A DNA stretch of 39,846 nt from an uncultured Fidelibacterota bacterium (GTDB lineage Bacteria > Fidelibacterota > Marinisomatia > Marinisomatales > TCS55): positions 1 through 39,846 of the forward strand of contig CAJWGZ010000001.1 in NCBI GenBank assembly GCA_913041075.1. Direction: 5' to 3'. Under the pieces are notes generated by a model. It saw nothing but the letters and a program-made list of their open reading frames with translations. It was not told the DNA's origin and ran no database searches. Below, piece by piece: positions 17,757 to 25,983 of this stretch (the first letter of the stretch is position 1; every line of letters starts with the position of its first letter). The position numbers were made by a program, and so were the translations under genes.

Positions 17757-18778
17757 TAGATTTCAGATTCCCGATCGTATTATCATTTTATGCATTACTA
17801 GCAGTGGTCTGGGTAATATGGATAATCCGCAAACAATATAATGATTTGATTTGGGATGAAACAGAACCACTGGTAAAAGAAAAGCTTTTCAGACGATTGG
17901 ATCTAAATCGTTTGGCATGGAAACACCGCTTAACCTTCAGCGGATTAATTTTGCTTATTTTTGCAGCTTCAGGTCCACAAATTGGCACTAGAGTAGCGCC
18001 TGTTGAGCGCAAAGGTATTGATTTGGTGTTTGCGCTAGATGTTTCTGAAAGCATGAATGCCCAGGATGTAAAACCCAGTCGTTTGGAAAAAGCCAAATTC
18101 GAAATATCTCAAATGATCGATCAGTTAAAAGGTGATCGCATAGGATTAATCGTATTTGCGGGATCGAGCCACCTTTATTTACCTCTTACCTCTGATTATG
18201 AAGCAGCTCAGCTGTTTCTGGATGCGATTGATACCAAAATGATCCCTTCTCAGGGGACCGACCTCAGTACTGCTTTGCGTACAGCCATAAGTGCATTTAA
18301 CGAGGAGAGCGAAAAATATAAAGTAATGGTTCTTGTTACTGATGGGGAGGACCACGAGGGAGCTGCTGTTGAATTGGTTGCAAAAGCGTCTGAATCGGGG
18401 ATCATAGCTCATGCGGTTGGCGTAGGTACATTAAAGGGATCTTTAATACCGATAAATGACAAGACCGGAAACAGTTCCTACAAACGGGATAAAAAGGGAA
18501 TTTTGATCACTTCAAAACTTAATGAAGCAATGTTGACTGAACTTGCAGATGCAGGTGGTGGTATTTACAGCCGTTTCAATAATCGGGAAGCTAAGTATAA
18601 AGAAATCATGCAGGCTATTGATAGTATGGAGAAACGATCAATTCAAACCCACATTTATTCTGAATTTGAAGATCGCTATCAGTCGTTTGCTATGGTTTCA
18701 TTGCTATTATTAATCGCCGGAATGGTTTTGCCAACACGAATAACCAAAATAGAATCAAAGGATGACAGCTTTGAATAA
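17753..18778 (+). CDS. batB: BatB: von Willebrand factor A domain membrane protein
   Basis: A paralogue of BatA with the same layout: two N-terminal membrane helices (about 7-25 and 60-73), a VWA domain and a C-terminal helix (SFAMVSLLLLIAGMVLP). The MIDAS residues are Asp96-Ser98-Ser100 (LDVSESM) and the VTDGEDHEG aspartate. The two VWA domains share the block following MIDAS (DVKPSRLEKAKFE here, DFQPNRLEAVKTA in BatA), indicating tandem duplication. It is 341 residues and its last 17 bases overlap the start of batC. In this family BatA and BatB are thought to act together at the inner membrane facing the periplasm; that is family knowledge. Confidence 0.92.
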   Translation: MIDFRFPIVLSFYALLAVVWVIWIIRKQYNDLIWDETEPLVKEKLFRRLDLNRLAWKHRLTFSGLILLIFAASGPQIGTRVAPVERKGIDLVFALDVSESMNAQDVKPSRLEKAKFEISQMIDQLKGDRIGLIVFAGSSHLYLPLTSDYEAAQLFLDAIDTKMIPSQGTDLSTALRTAISAFNEESEKYKVMVLVTDGEDHEGAAVELVAKASESGIIAHAVGVGTLKGSLIPINDKTGNSSYKRDKKGILITSKLNEAMLTELADAGGGIYSRFNNREAKYKEIMQAIDSMEKRSIQTHIYSEFEDRYQSFAMVSLLLLIAGMVLPTRITKIESKDDSFE

Positions 18779-19535
18779 GGTTCTATTCAAATTTTTCCTT
18801 TTATTTTTTGTATCGATAAGCATTGGTGCAGACAAAGGGATAGATCATTATAATAATAATGAATTCGAAAAAGCTCGTCAATATTATGAGTCTATTTTAA
18901 TAGATAGGAATGATGATCCCGCCGCAAATTTTGGTTTAGGATCAACAGCTTTCCAACAACAGGATTATGCAGCCGCAATGAAAGGCTTTGAAACTGCGTT
19001 GGGTACAGATAATGACAAACTGAAATCCAGCGCATACTATAACATGGCTAACATTCTAGCCCAAAATCAACGGCTGGAAGAAAGCCTGGCTTTTTTCAGA
19101 AAATCTCTGGAATTAAACCCCAGTGATTTGGATGCTAAGATCAATTATGAATTAATAAAATTTCAGCTTCAGCAGCAACAGCAACAACAAAATCAAGACC
19201 AAAATCAGAATCAAGACGAGAATGATAAGGATGATGAACAATCAGGGGATCAAAAAAAACAGGATCAGCAAAAGGACAAACAACAACAAGAACAAAATGC
19301 ACAGAATGATTCTTCAGATGAGCAAGAAAGTGAACAGCAATCTAATCAAAATGAGGACCAACAAGAGGATCAAACTCAGCAACAACAACAAGATATAGCA
19401 GAAAATGAAAAACAAGAATCTCAAGATAAACAAAATGCTGCAGCGATCCTTGACGCCTTAAAGAAGGATGAAAAAATCAATAAAAAACAGCAGATGTCCC
19501 GTGCGAAAAAGCGGAAATTAGAAAAAGACTGGTGA
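18762..19535 (+). CDS. batC: BatC: TPR protein with glutamine-rich charged C-terminus
   Basis: A 257-residue secreted or membrane-anchored TPR protein. The N-terminal signal/anchor (about 6-22, FKFFLLFFVSISIG) is followed by about three TPR units (25-130; for example NPSDLDAKINYELI). From about residue 135 to 220 the protein is low complexity: long Gln runs mixed with Asn, Asp, Glu and Lys. The end is basic (MSRAKKRKLEKDW). A similar Q/E/K-rich tail after the TPRs is common in BatC proteins. A TTG at 18771 is an alternative start and would give an equally good signal. Its last four bases overlap batD (GTGA). TPRs suggest a scaffold for BatA/BatB/BatD. Confidence 0.88.
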   Translation: MTALNKVLFKFFLLFFVSISIGADKGIDHYNNNEFEKARQYYESILIDRNDDPAANFGLGSTAFQQQDYAAAMKGFETALGTDNDKLKSSAYYNMANILAQNQRLEESLAFFRKSLELNPSDLDAKINYELIKFQLQQQQQQQNQDQNQNQDENDKDDEQSGDQKKQDQQKDKQQQEQNAQNDSSDEQESEQQSNQNEDQQEDQTQQQQQDIAENEKQESQDKQNAAAILDALKKDEKINKKQQMSRAKKRKLEKDW

Positions 19536-21265
19536 ACGGTTTGGCCATAAAAAAACTGCTATTATTTGGATACTGCATATTGCTGGTAAACCCGATTATT
19601 GCTGGTACGGTTCGTGCTACTGTTGATGCAAATACCGTCACCATGAATGAAACCTTTACCTTTAAAATTGAAGCAGTGGATACTGATAAGATGCCCTCCG
19701 TCAATATATCACCAATGTTAGATAACTTTACCATCGTAAGCGGCCCTGCCCAGCAAACGAATTATTCTTGGGTAAATGGTAAATCTACCTCGACAAAAAG
19801 CTTTACGTGGACGATGGCACCAAATCGTACTGGTACATTAACTATACCTGAGTTAATTGTATCCATCGGTAGAAAAAAATACAAGACTGCCCCTATACGA
19901 ATCAGTGTTAAAAAATCAGGAACTGTAGCCAGTACTGGCGAATTGTTTCTCTTAACAGAAATAGATAAAAGTGAAGCCTTTGTAGGTGAACAAGTAACCG
20001 TTACATACAAATTGTATACCCGGTTACAGCTTGGCCTTGAAAATATCGAATATCCAAAAAGCGTTGGTTTTTGGCAGGAAGACCTATCCATACCTAAACC
20101 ACCACGTTTCAATCGTACAACAATTAAAGGAGTGGAATATCAAGTAGCGACCCTTTACAAAGTAGCCTTGTTTCCTACCAAAACTGGTAATTTGGAAATA
20201 TCGCCTATGAGCGTAACTGCACAAGTTAGAACAAAACAAAAAGGTAAAAGAAAATCCATTTGGGATGACCCATTTTTCAATAGTTTTAATACACGTACTG
20301 TCAAAAAATTAATTCGTACTGATCCTGTCAATATCAAGGTAAAAACCTATCCAGAGGGGCAGCCAGCCGATTTCACGGGTGCCGTTGGTGACTTTAATTT
20401 ACGGTCTTGGGCTGATACCAGTCAGGTCAAGGTGAATGAGGCCATTACTTTGAACATAGAATTACGTGGTACTGGGAATATTAATATGTTCAGTTTACCC
20501 GAAATTAATTTCCCAGGAGATATGGATGTATTTCCCCCAACCTCTTCGTTCGAGCAGGAGAAATTATGGGATCAGTATACAGGCACAATACGTTGGCAAT
20601 ATATTTTAATCCCCAGAAGTGCAGGTCAATATCAATTACCCCGGGTGCAAATATCTTACTTTAATCCAAAAGATAAGTCTTGGAGTAACACGGGGACAAA
20701 ACCCATCGGTTTAATAATTTTGCCAGGTGAAACTGATTTTGTGGGTAGTACATCTGGTTTTACAAAAGAAGAAATATCATTATTGGGCAGTGATATACGT
20801 TATAATATTACCGAAACGCCAGTGTGGATACTTCGCGATCAATCCAAAATACCAATCTGGGTGTGGACGTCGTATGTGTTAGCAGCTCTTTTATTTGTGG
20901 CGCCTATCCCAATTTCTCGTTTCCAAGGGCACCGTATTGAAAACGAACCCATGCGACAATCCAATAAGGCCTTGAAACAGGCATTAAAAGCTCTAAAAAA
21001 GCGCGCAGAAGATCCATTTGCACAGGTTGCTCAAGTCGTCTACCTCTACCTAAAGGACAGGTTCTTTCTTGCTAGCGAACATTTGGATCCTCTGTCTGTC
21101 AATCAAGCATTAATTGGTATCGTCGAAACGAAAGCGCTGGCCAACCTAGTGGATTTATTGAAATTATGTGATGCTGGTCGTTATGGTCCTGAAGCAGCAG
21201 ATACGGAAGAGACGCTTATTAAAGATGCAAAAAATATATTGCATAAAGTAGATTCGAGTAAATGA
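19532..21265 (+). CDS. batD: BatD: periplasmic Ig-like protein with C-terminal membrane anchor
   Basis: BatD (577 residues) is the large exported component of the bat cluster. A GTG start overlapping the batC stop gives MNGLAIKKLLLFGYCILLV, a good signal peptide. Then follow the characteristic BatD segments: TVRATVDANTVTMNETFTFKIE, LTIPELIVSIGRKKYKTAP, a strand-rich middle with VGEQVTVTYKLYTR, and a repeated beta unit with KVNEAITLNIELRGTGNINMF. A membrane helix sits at about 442-462 (PIWVWTSYVLAALLFVAPIPI), followed by a helical cytoplasmic tail of about 110 residues. The beta units are probably Ig-like domains in the periplasm. The stop overlaps batE. Confidence 0.92.
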   Translation: MNGLAIKKLLLFGYCILLVNPIIAGTVRATVDANTVTMNETFTFKIEAVDTDKMPSVNISPMLDNFTIVSGPAQQTNYSWVNGKSTSTKSFTWTMAPNRTGTLTIPELIVSIGRKKYKTAPIRISVKKSGTVASTGELFLLTEIDKSEAFVGEQVTVTYKLYTRLQLGLENIEYPKSVGFWQEDLSIPKPPRFNRTTIKGVEYQVATLYKVALFPTKTGNLEISPMSVTAQVRTKQKGKRKSIWDDPFFNSFNTRTVKKLIRTDPVNIKVKTYPEGQPADFTGAVGDFNLRSWADTSQVKVNEAITLNIELRGTGNINMFSLPEINFPGDMDVFPPTSSFEQEKLWDQYTGTIRWQYILIPRSAGQYQLPRVQISYFNPKDKSWSNTGTKPIGLIILPGETDFVGSTSGFTKEEISLLGSDIRYNITETPVWILRDQSKIPIWVWTSYVLAALLFVAPIPISRFQGHRIENEPMRQSNKALKQALKALKKRAEDPFAQVAQVVYLYLKDRFFLASEHLDPLSVNQALIGIVETKALANLVDLLKLCDAGRYGPEAADTEETLIKDAKNILHKVDSSK

Positions 21266-22011
21266 TGCGAATAATCGGAATAATATTGTTGGCAATGGTT
21301 TCATTGCGGTCGGATACAATTTCTGCTGATAGTTTATTTGCGCTAGGTAATCGTTATTTTAGCATTGAAAAATATGACTATGCATTAGATGCTTATTCAG
21401 CAATTTTAGAGGAGGTAGAACATCCTGACTTGTACTTTAATATGGGGAACACATTTTATCGTCTAGGAGATATTGGTAAGGCGGTGTGGGCCTATGAAAA
21501 GGGGCTGCAATTTTTGCCTCGTCATAAGGACTTGAACTATAACTTGGATATTGTAAATACACGTGTCCAGGATAGAATTGAGGTGCCGCAGGGATATTTC
21601 TTTATTGAGTGGTACAGTTCGCTTAAGAATAAATACACGTTACAGGATTTGATTGTCTGGGGTGGCCTCATGGTCCTCTTATTTGCTCTTGCTGGGTTTT
21701 TTAAAGAATTTGGAATTTTAGACATGGTTTTCGCTGGCAGAACACAGGTCTTTTTCTTGATTTTAACTGTAGTATTTCATGGTTTGGTGTTGGATAAATA
21801 CTGGGAATTATCTGATCGGGAAGAAGGTGTGGTTGTGTCCCCAGTTGTAAATGTGCGATCGGCTCCCGTAGATCGTGATGAGAAAGTGATTTTTCGCATT
21901 CACGAAGGACTGAAAGTTGATATTGCTCAATCACAGCCAGGGTGGTATGAAATCATATTATTGGATGGTAAAAAAGGATGGATTCCTTATAAATCCTTAT
22001 TAAAACTCTAA
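21262..22011 (+). CDS. batE: BatE: TPR and SH3-domain membrane protein
   Basis: Last gene of the bat set (249 residues). After a signal-like N-terminus (about 1-18), two TPR-type repeats follow (SLFALGNRYFSIEKYDYALDAYSAIL and LYFNMGNTFYRLGDIGKAVWAYEKGL). Two hydrophobic segments come next (about 132-149 and 161-176). The C-terminus (about 188-249) is a bacterial SH3 domain with VVVSPVVNVRSAP and GWYEIILLDGKKGWIP, a fold often binding peptidoglycan or peptides. ATGATG gives two adjacent start choices at 21262 and 21265. The stop overlaps the ATG of the SPOR-domain gene (TAATG), so a cell-wall-binding protein is coupled to the operon. Confidence 0.88.
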   Translation: MMRIIGIILLAMVSLRSDTISADSLFALGNRYFSIEKYDYALDAYSAILEEVEHPDLYFNMGNTFYRLGDIGKAVWAYEKGLQFLPRHKDLNYNLDIVNTRVQDRIEVPQGYFFIEWYSSLKNKYTLQDLIVWGGLMVLLFALAGFFKEFGILDMVFAGRTQVFFLILTVVFHGLVLDKYWELSDREEGVVVSPVVNVRSAPVDRDEKVIFRIHEGLKVDIAQSQPGWYEIILLDGKKGWIPYKSLLKL

Positions 22012-22448
22012 TGCATAAACTGGTTTTCTTAATCCTGCTATACGTCCCTCTATTATCCCAGGAAATTCAGGTAATTGACCATAAGATCGTCAAAGATATA
22101 CAACCTAATTGGCCAGTAATTATAAATAACGTTCTTGATGATTCTACATCATTTGAATTTTTACTTTCGCTGGATTCAGTACAATCTGTATCGGAAGGGT
22201 ATCGTGTACAGGTGCTGGCTACACGGTACTTCGAGAGGGCAGAGAGTCTTGCTGTAATTATGAAAAATACTGTTAGTGATAGTGTATATGTGGATTTTGA
22301 AGCGCCAAATTATAAAGTAAGAATTGGTGATTTTATTGACCGGGATTCAGCGGAATCATTGCAGCAAGAGTTAGTGCAAATGGGTTATAATTCAGCCTGG
22401 ATATTGCGCGCGAGGATCAATTCGCAGGCTAGTAGAATAAATTATTAA
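22011..22448 (+). CDS. Secreted SPOR-domain protein
   Basis: A 145-residue exported protein with a short signal peptide (MHKLVFLILLYVPLLSQ). The second half (about 62-137) is a SPOR domain: GYRVQVLATRYFERAESL, then the second half-repeat YKVRIGDFIDRDSAESLQQELVQMGYNSAWIL. SPOR domains bind peptidoglycan strands stripped of stem peptides, typically at division sites or during wall remodelling. Between signal and domain there is a short unstructured stretch. Co-translation with batE through TAATG makes it the sixth gene of the bat operon here. Its job in the Bat system is unknown; a link to the cell wall is the simplest inference. The next gene is convergent, six bases away, with a T-run but no stable hairpin between. 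Confidence 0.82.
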   Translation: MHKLVFLILLYVPLLSQEIQVIDHKIVKDIQPNWPVIINNVLDDSTSFEFLLSLDSVQSVSEGYRVQVLATRYFERAESLAVIMKNTVSDSVYVDFEAPNYKVRIGDFIDRDSAESLQQELVQMGYNSAWILRARINSQASRINY

Positions 22449-22454
22449 TTTTTT

Positions 22455-23165
22455 TTATCCACCAAAGATGAATGAAATTTTAAAAAAAGTATTGGACAAT
22501 CCTACTTCTTGTTTATCAGCTACAGGTGATTTATTTGCTTCCCAGCCATTTGGGTCATAAAAGGTCAGGAAATACCCAAGGCTCAGGTCAAACCCAAACC
22601 AAGGTGTAAGGGGATAACGTAATGAAAGATAGGGATTTACTACAGTGATTGTAGTAGATATTTTATTGGTTACATAACTTGGATCAGACCCGCCATCACC
22701 AAATGAATTCCATATATTTGACCAACTTTTTGTTCCAGAATCCTTTATCACATTTAAACTTGTTTCACCAAAATACATCCCAACACCCAGGTTAAGTTCA
22801 AGATTGCCATAGGGCCGGTAGTTTGATTCTAAATAGGGGCCAACCATAGTTGATGAAAGACTTAGAGTTCTATTAACAGTCGAATTTGTAGTGTCAGCTC
22901 CGTTAATCTGTACATTTCCTGTGAATCCAGCTCCACCAATATATATTCTATCATATACGTTAACTGCACCACCACCACCATTAAGAAATATTGCTTTTTC
23001 AAATTTGCCCATGCCGTATTCTGGTTTACTTTGAAGATTTAATGAAGTCCAGTTAATAGACCAAAGTCCTACCATATATCCGCCATAAGCTTTGTAAGCC
23101 TGTCCAGTGACGTTTGTGCTAAGTGCAATTAGTAGTGGAAAAACTAGTAAATTTTTCTTTAGCAT
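22455..23165 (-). CDS. Putative outer-membrane beta-barrel protein of unknown function
   Basis: A 236-residue protein with a signal peptide (about 1-21, NLLVFPLLIALSTNVTGQA). The mature part is rich in Gly, Asn, Tyr and Ser with alternating hydrophobic patterns such as IYIGGAGFTGNVQ, LELNLGVGMYFGE and WFGFDLSLGYFLTF, as in small 8- to 10-strand barrels. The end FKISFIFGG is strand-like but does not finish with the classical terminal Phe. A GGAG ribosome binding site lies about 10 bases before the ATG on this strand. I do not recognise a named family. It is one of two minus-strand genes interrupting a long plus-strand run and may be transcribed alone, with a 115-base gap upstream. Confidence 0.6.
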   Translation of the reverse strand: MLKKNLLVFPLLIALSTNVTGQAYKAYGGYMVGLWSINWTSLNLQSKPEYGMGKFEKAIFLNGGGGAVNVYDRIYIGGAGFTGNVQINGADTTNSTVNRTLSLSSTMVGPYLESNYRPYGNLELNLGVGMYFGETSLNVIKDSGTKSWSNIWNSFGDGGSDPSYVTNKISTTITVVNPYLSLRYPLTPWFGFDLSLGYFLTFYDPNGWEANKSPVADKQEVGLSNTFFKISFIFGG

Positions 23166-23280
23166 AATTTTTTACTCCAATTCGTTAAATATGCTATTAC
23201 GTTTTCAATGCGGAAGTAATCTTAAAGCTAATATTAATCAATAAAATTGGAAATAGGTAGTATTCAAGACATCGGATATA

Positions 23281-23820
23281 CTATTTGGGGTAATAATATG
23301 GCCAAATTAGGGCATCCAACAGCATCGTTTGGATACAAAAGAAGATTAAACCGATTATACTGGCAAAATACAGCCAGCTAGAGCGGTCAAAATTTGAAGT
23401 GAAAAATGAAGCCAACAGCGCAACTGAGGAAAATCCCACTGTAAATAAAACCAACCTGATAATGATCCATAATAATGGAGTAGGGTTTTCAATCATAGCA
23501 AAGGTCAGATAAATCCAGATTGCGGATGGTATGATTATACCTGCATATAAAATGTTTATCGCCCAAAATCCATAGCGGCCAAACAGTTTAACGGATTCCG
23601 TGGATATATGGAATAAGATATATCCTGTAAAGAAAAAATACCCACCTGCGGCCAAAAACATAAAAATAGTGTAATATAGCCTTAATGAATCCGGGATTGA
23701 TCCCCATAACCCACCACGGATTGAAGGGTTTGTAATTAATCCATGGGCATAGGATCCAAGCACGCAGAGCCCTCCAAATCCATTAATTAAATAAAAGAGG
23801 ATGAGTTGTTTATCAGCCAT
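23281..23820 (-). CDS. Five-helix membrane protein of unknown function
   Basis: I do not recognise this 179-residue protein. It is almost entirely hydrophobic with five likely membrane helices, at about 5-27, 46-71, 83-107, 115-139 and 150-174. There is no signal peptide, no cysteine pair and no obvious catalytic motif. Polar residues in the membrane segments are few; aromatic content (Tyr, Trp, Phe) is high. It is separated by 115 bases from the downstream minus-strand gene and by 162 bases from the divergent uvrB. TATAAT lies immediately before its ATG on the minus strand, but no matching -35 element is seen, so a promoter cannot be claimed. Confidence 0.55.
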   Translation of the reverse strand: MADKQLILFYLINGFGGLCVLGSYAHGLITNPSIRGGLWGSIPDSLRLYYTIFMFLAAGGYFFFTGYILFHISTESVKLFGRYGFWAINILYAGIIIPSAIWIYLTFAMIENPTPLLWIIIRLVLFTVGFSSVALLASFFTSNFDRSSWLYFASIIGLIFFCIQTMLLDALIWPYYYPK

Positions 23821-23945
23821 AATTATATCCGTACAATTTTAACCACAGATTAATCGCATTTATCAGTACAACTTGGGTCGGAATTTATTCATATTTACAG
23901 TGAAATACTCGGCCATTTTGAAATAAATTACAAAGATATCTGCCA

Positions 23946-23976
23946 TTGACACCGGTTAGTATACCGTCGTAATTTC
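23946..23976 (+). promoter_or_regulatory. Candidate uvrB promoter with a small dyad
   Basis: A perfect TTGACA is at 23946-23951 and TAATTT at 23970-23975, 18 bases apart. Between them CGGT-N6-ACCG (23953-23966) forms a four-base-arm dyad at an operator-like position. If used, transcription would start within a few bases of the uvrB ATG at 23983, giving a nearly leaderless message; no Shine-Dalgarno is present, which fits. uvrB is SOS-controlled in many bacteria, so a LexA-type site is possible, but the dyad is short and does not match a LexA box I know. Confidence 0.3.
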
Positions 23977-23982
23977 GCCATT

Positions 23983-25983
23983 ATGGCAGAGTTTAATTTG
24001 CAAAGCGAATTTAACCCGGAAGGAGATCAGCCCCAGGCAATTAAAGCGCTTGTATCTGGATTGAACAATAATGCAAAACATCAAACGTTGCTTGGTATAA
24101 CTGGTTCCGGTAAAACGTTCACCATGGCAAATGTCATCCAGCATGTGCAGCGACCAACGTTGATTATTTCTCATAATAAAACGCTAGCAGCACAATTATA
24201 TGGAGAATTCAAATTACTTTTTCCTGATAATGCAGTGGAATTCTTCATCAGTTATTACGACTATTATCAGCCGGAAGCTTATATGCCTGTTACAGATACA
24301 TTTATTGAAAAGGACATGTCTGTCAATGAGGAAATTGATATTCTACGACTAAAAGCCACAAGTTCCTTGCTAGCACGGGATGATGTGATCGTTGTGAGTT
24401 CTGTTTCCTGCATATATGGAATAGGATCACCGGAGGAGTATCGTGATAAGGTTATCCAAATTCGTAAAGGGGACCAACTGAATCGAAAGGATTTCTTCCG
24501 TAAACTGGTAAATATTCATTATAACCGCAATGATTCTGTTTTTGAGCGAGGGACCTTTCGTGTCCGCGGTGACGTGATTGAAGTATATCTGGCCTACGAA
24601 GATGTTGGCATCCGTTTGGAAATGTTTGGTGACACTATTGATTCGGTCACAAGGTTTAATCCACTAACTGGCGAAATTACCAAGGAAATGGCCAATGAAT
24701 TCGTATATCCGGCCAAGCATTTTGTTACGGATAGGGAATCAATCAATCAGATCACAATGGAAATTCGAAAGGAACTTGTTAACCGGTTGGAAGAATTGCG
24801 GTCTAGTGATAAACTATTGGAAGCGCAACGACTAGAACAACGTACAAACTTTGATTTAGAGATGATGATGGAGGTCGGGTATTGTTCTGGAATAGAAAAT
24901 TATTCCCGCTATTTTTCCGGACGAAAACCTGGAGAAAGGCCCTATACATTGATTGATTTTTTCCCAGATAACTTTTTAACAATTATCGATGAATCCCATG
25001 TAACATTGCCCCAAATAAAAGGCATGTATAATGGCGACCGCGCCCGTAAAGAGGTGTTGGTAGAACATGGCTTTCGCCTGCCGAGTGCTATGGATAATAG
25101 ACCTTTACAAGTCACCGAATTCATGCCGTTGCAAAATCAACTGGTATATGTTTCTGCTACGCCTAGGGATAAGGAACTTGAATTATGTGGAGGTGAGGTA
25201 GTAGAGCAAATTATTCGCCCAACCGGATTGCTAGATCCGCGGGTAGAAGTAAGGGGTACTCATGGTCAAATAGATGACCTGATCGGAGAGGTACGCACTA
25301 GAGCAAACCGCAATGAGCGGGTTTTGGTCACCACTCTGACCAAACGTATGGCAGAAGATTTGAGTGAGTATTTACGAGGTGTCAATTTACGAGTTAGATA
25401 TTTGCATAGCGATATTGTTTCCCTAGAGCGCGTGAAAATTTTACGTGACTTACGTTTAGGAGAGTTTGATGTATTAGTTGGTATAAATCTTTTACGGGAA
25501 GGGCTTGATTTACCCGAGGTTTCTCTTGTAGCTGTTTTGGATGCTGACAAACAAGGTTTTCTTAGAAGTCATACCTCATTAATGCAAGTTGCTGGACGGG
25601 CAGCTCGCCATCAAGAGGGAATGGTTATATTATATGCAGATAAAGTGTCAGCAGCTATGGATCATCTGCTTCGTGAAACGGAGCGCCGTAGAGAAATACA
25701 AAAGTCATATAATCAAAAAAAGGGTATAATTCCATCGACAATCTATAAATCCGTTGAAGATATTATGTCCACTACAGCTGTGGCTGATTCGATCCAAGAT
25801 GATAACTATAAACCTATAAAAAACCGCAAGGGCGATGATTTTAGCAAAATGGATAAACAGCTAGCTGTCGATATGATGCGTAAGGAAATGTTGGAAGCGG
25901 CTGAAAATCTCGAATTTGAAAAAGCAGCAAAACTTCGTGATGAGGTTCAAAAACTGGAAAAGGAATTAGAGGGCATATTTTAA
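23983..25983 (+). CDS. uvrB: Excinuclease ABC subunit B
   Basis: UvrB is the central damage-verifying subunit of nucleotide excision repair, loaded by UvrA and then joined by UvrC. The 666 residues are the normal length. The P-loop GITGSGKT is at 38-45. The beta-hairpin region that inserts between strands is SYYDYYQPEAYMP (about 92-104). The DExH-like Walker B is IIDESHVTLPQ, and helicase motifs V/VI appear as VGINLLREGLDLPEVSL and QVAGRAARH. The C-terminal UVR motif (about 625-660, MRKEMLEAAENLEFEKAAKLRDE) contacts UvrC. No other uvr gene is in the window. galE follows with no gap. Confidence 0.97.
   Translation: MAEFNLQSEFNPEGDQPQAIKALVSGLNNNAKHQTLLGITGSGKTFTMANVIQHVQRPTLIISHNKTLAAQLYGEFKLLFPDNAVEFFISYYDYYQPEAYMPVTDTFIEKDMSVNEEIDILRLKATSSLLARDDVIVVSSVSCIYGIGSPEEYRDKVIQIRKGDQLNRKDFFRKLVNIHYNRNDSVFERGTFRVRGDVIEVYLAYEDVGIRLEMFGDTIDSVTRFNPLTGEITKEMANEFVYPAKHFVTDRESINQITMEIRKELVNRLEELRSSDKLLEAQRLEQRTNFDLEMMMEVGYCSGIENYSRYFSGRKPGERPYTLIDFFPDNFLTIIDESHVTLPQIKGMYNGDRARKEVLVEHGFRLPSAMDNRPLQVTEFMPLQNQLVYVSATPRDKELELCGGEVVEQIIRPTGLLDPRVEVRGTHGQIDDLIGEVRTRANRNERVLVTTLTKRMAEDLSEYLRGVNLRVRYLHSDIVSLERVKILRDLRLGEFDVLVGINLLREGLDLPEVSLVAVLDADKQGFLRSHTSLMQVAGRAARHQEGMVILYADKVSAAMDHLLRETERRREIQKSYNQKKGIIPSTIYKSVEDIMSTTAVADSIQDDNYKPIKNRKGDDFSKMDKQLAVDMMRKEMLEAAENLEFEKAAKLRDEVQKLEKELEGIF

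Noticed and set aside
17983..17998. TGGCAC-N5-TAGCG as a second sigma-54 site in batB
   Set aside because: The -12 half departs from TTGCW at two bases and it lies far inside a coding region with no gene start downstream.
19164..19440. Simple sequence repeat or CRISPR-like array in batC
   Set aside because: The Gln-rich stretch is coding, uses mixed codons, and has no regular repeat-spacer spacing.
22435..22465. Bidirectional terminator between the SPOR gene and the minus-strand barrel gene
   Set aside because: There is an eight-base T-run, but the only dyad (AATAA-A-TTATT) is too short and AT-rich to form a stable hairpin.
23810..23835. TATAAT immediately before the minus-strand membrane protein as its promoter
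   Set aside because: No -35 hexamer occurs at a workable spacing, and the region is AT-rich enough to give TATAAT by chance.
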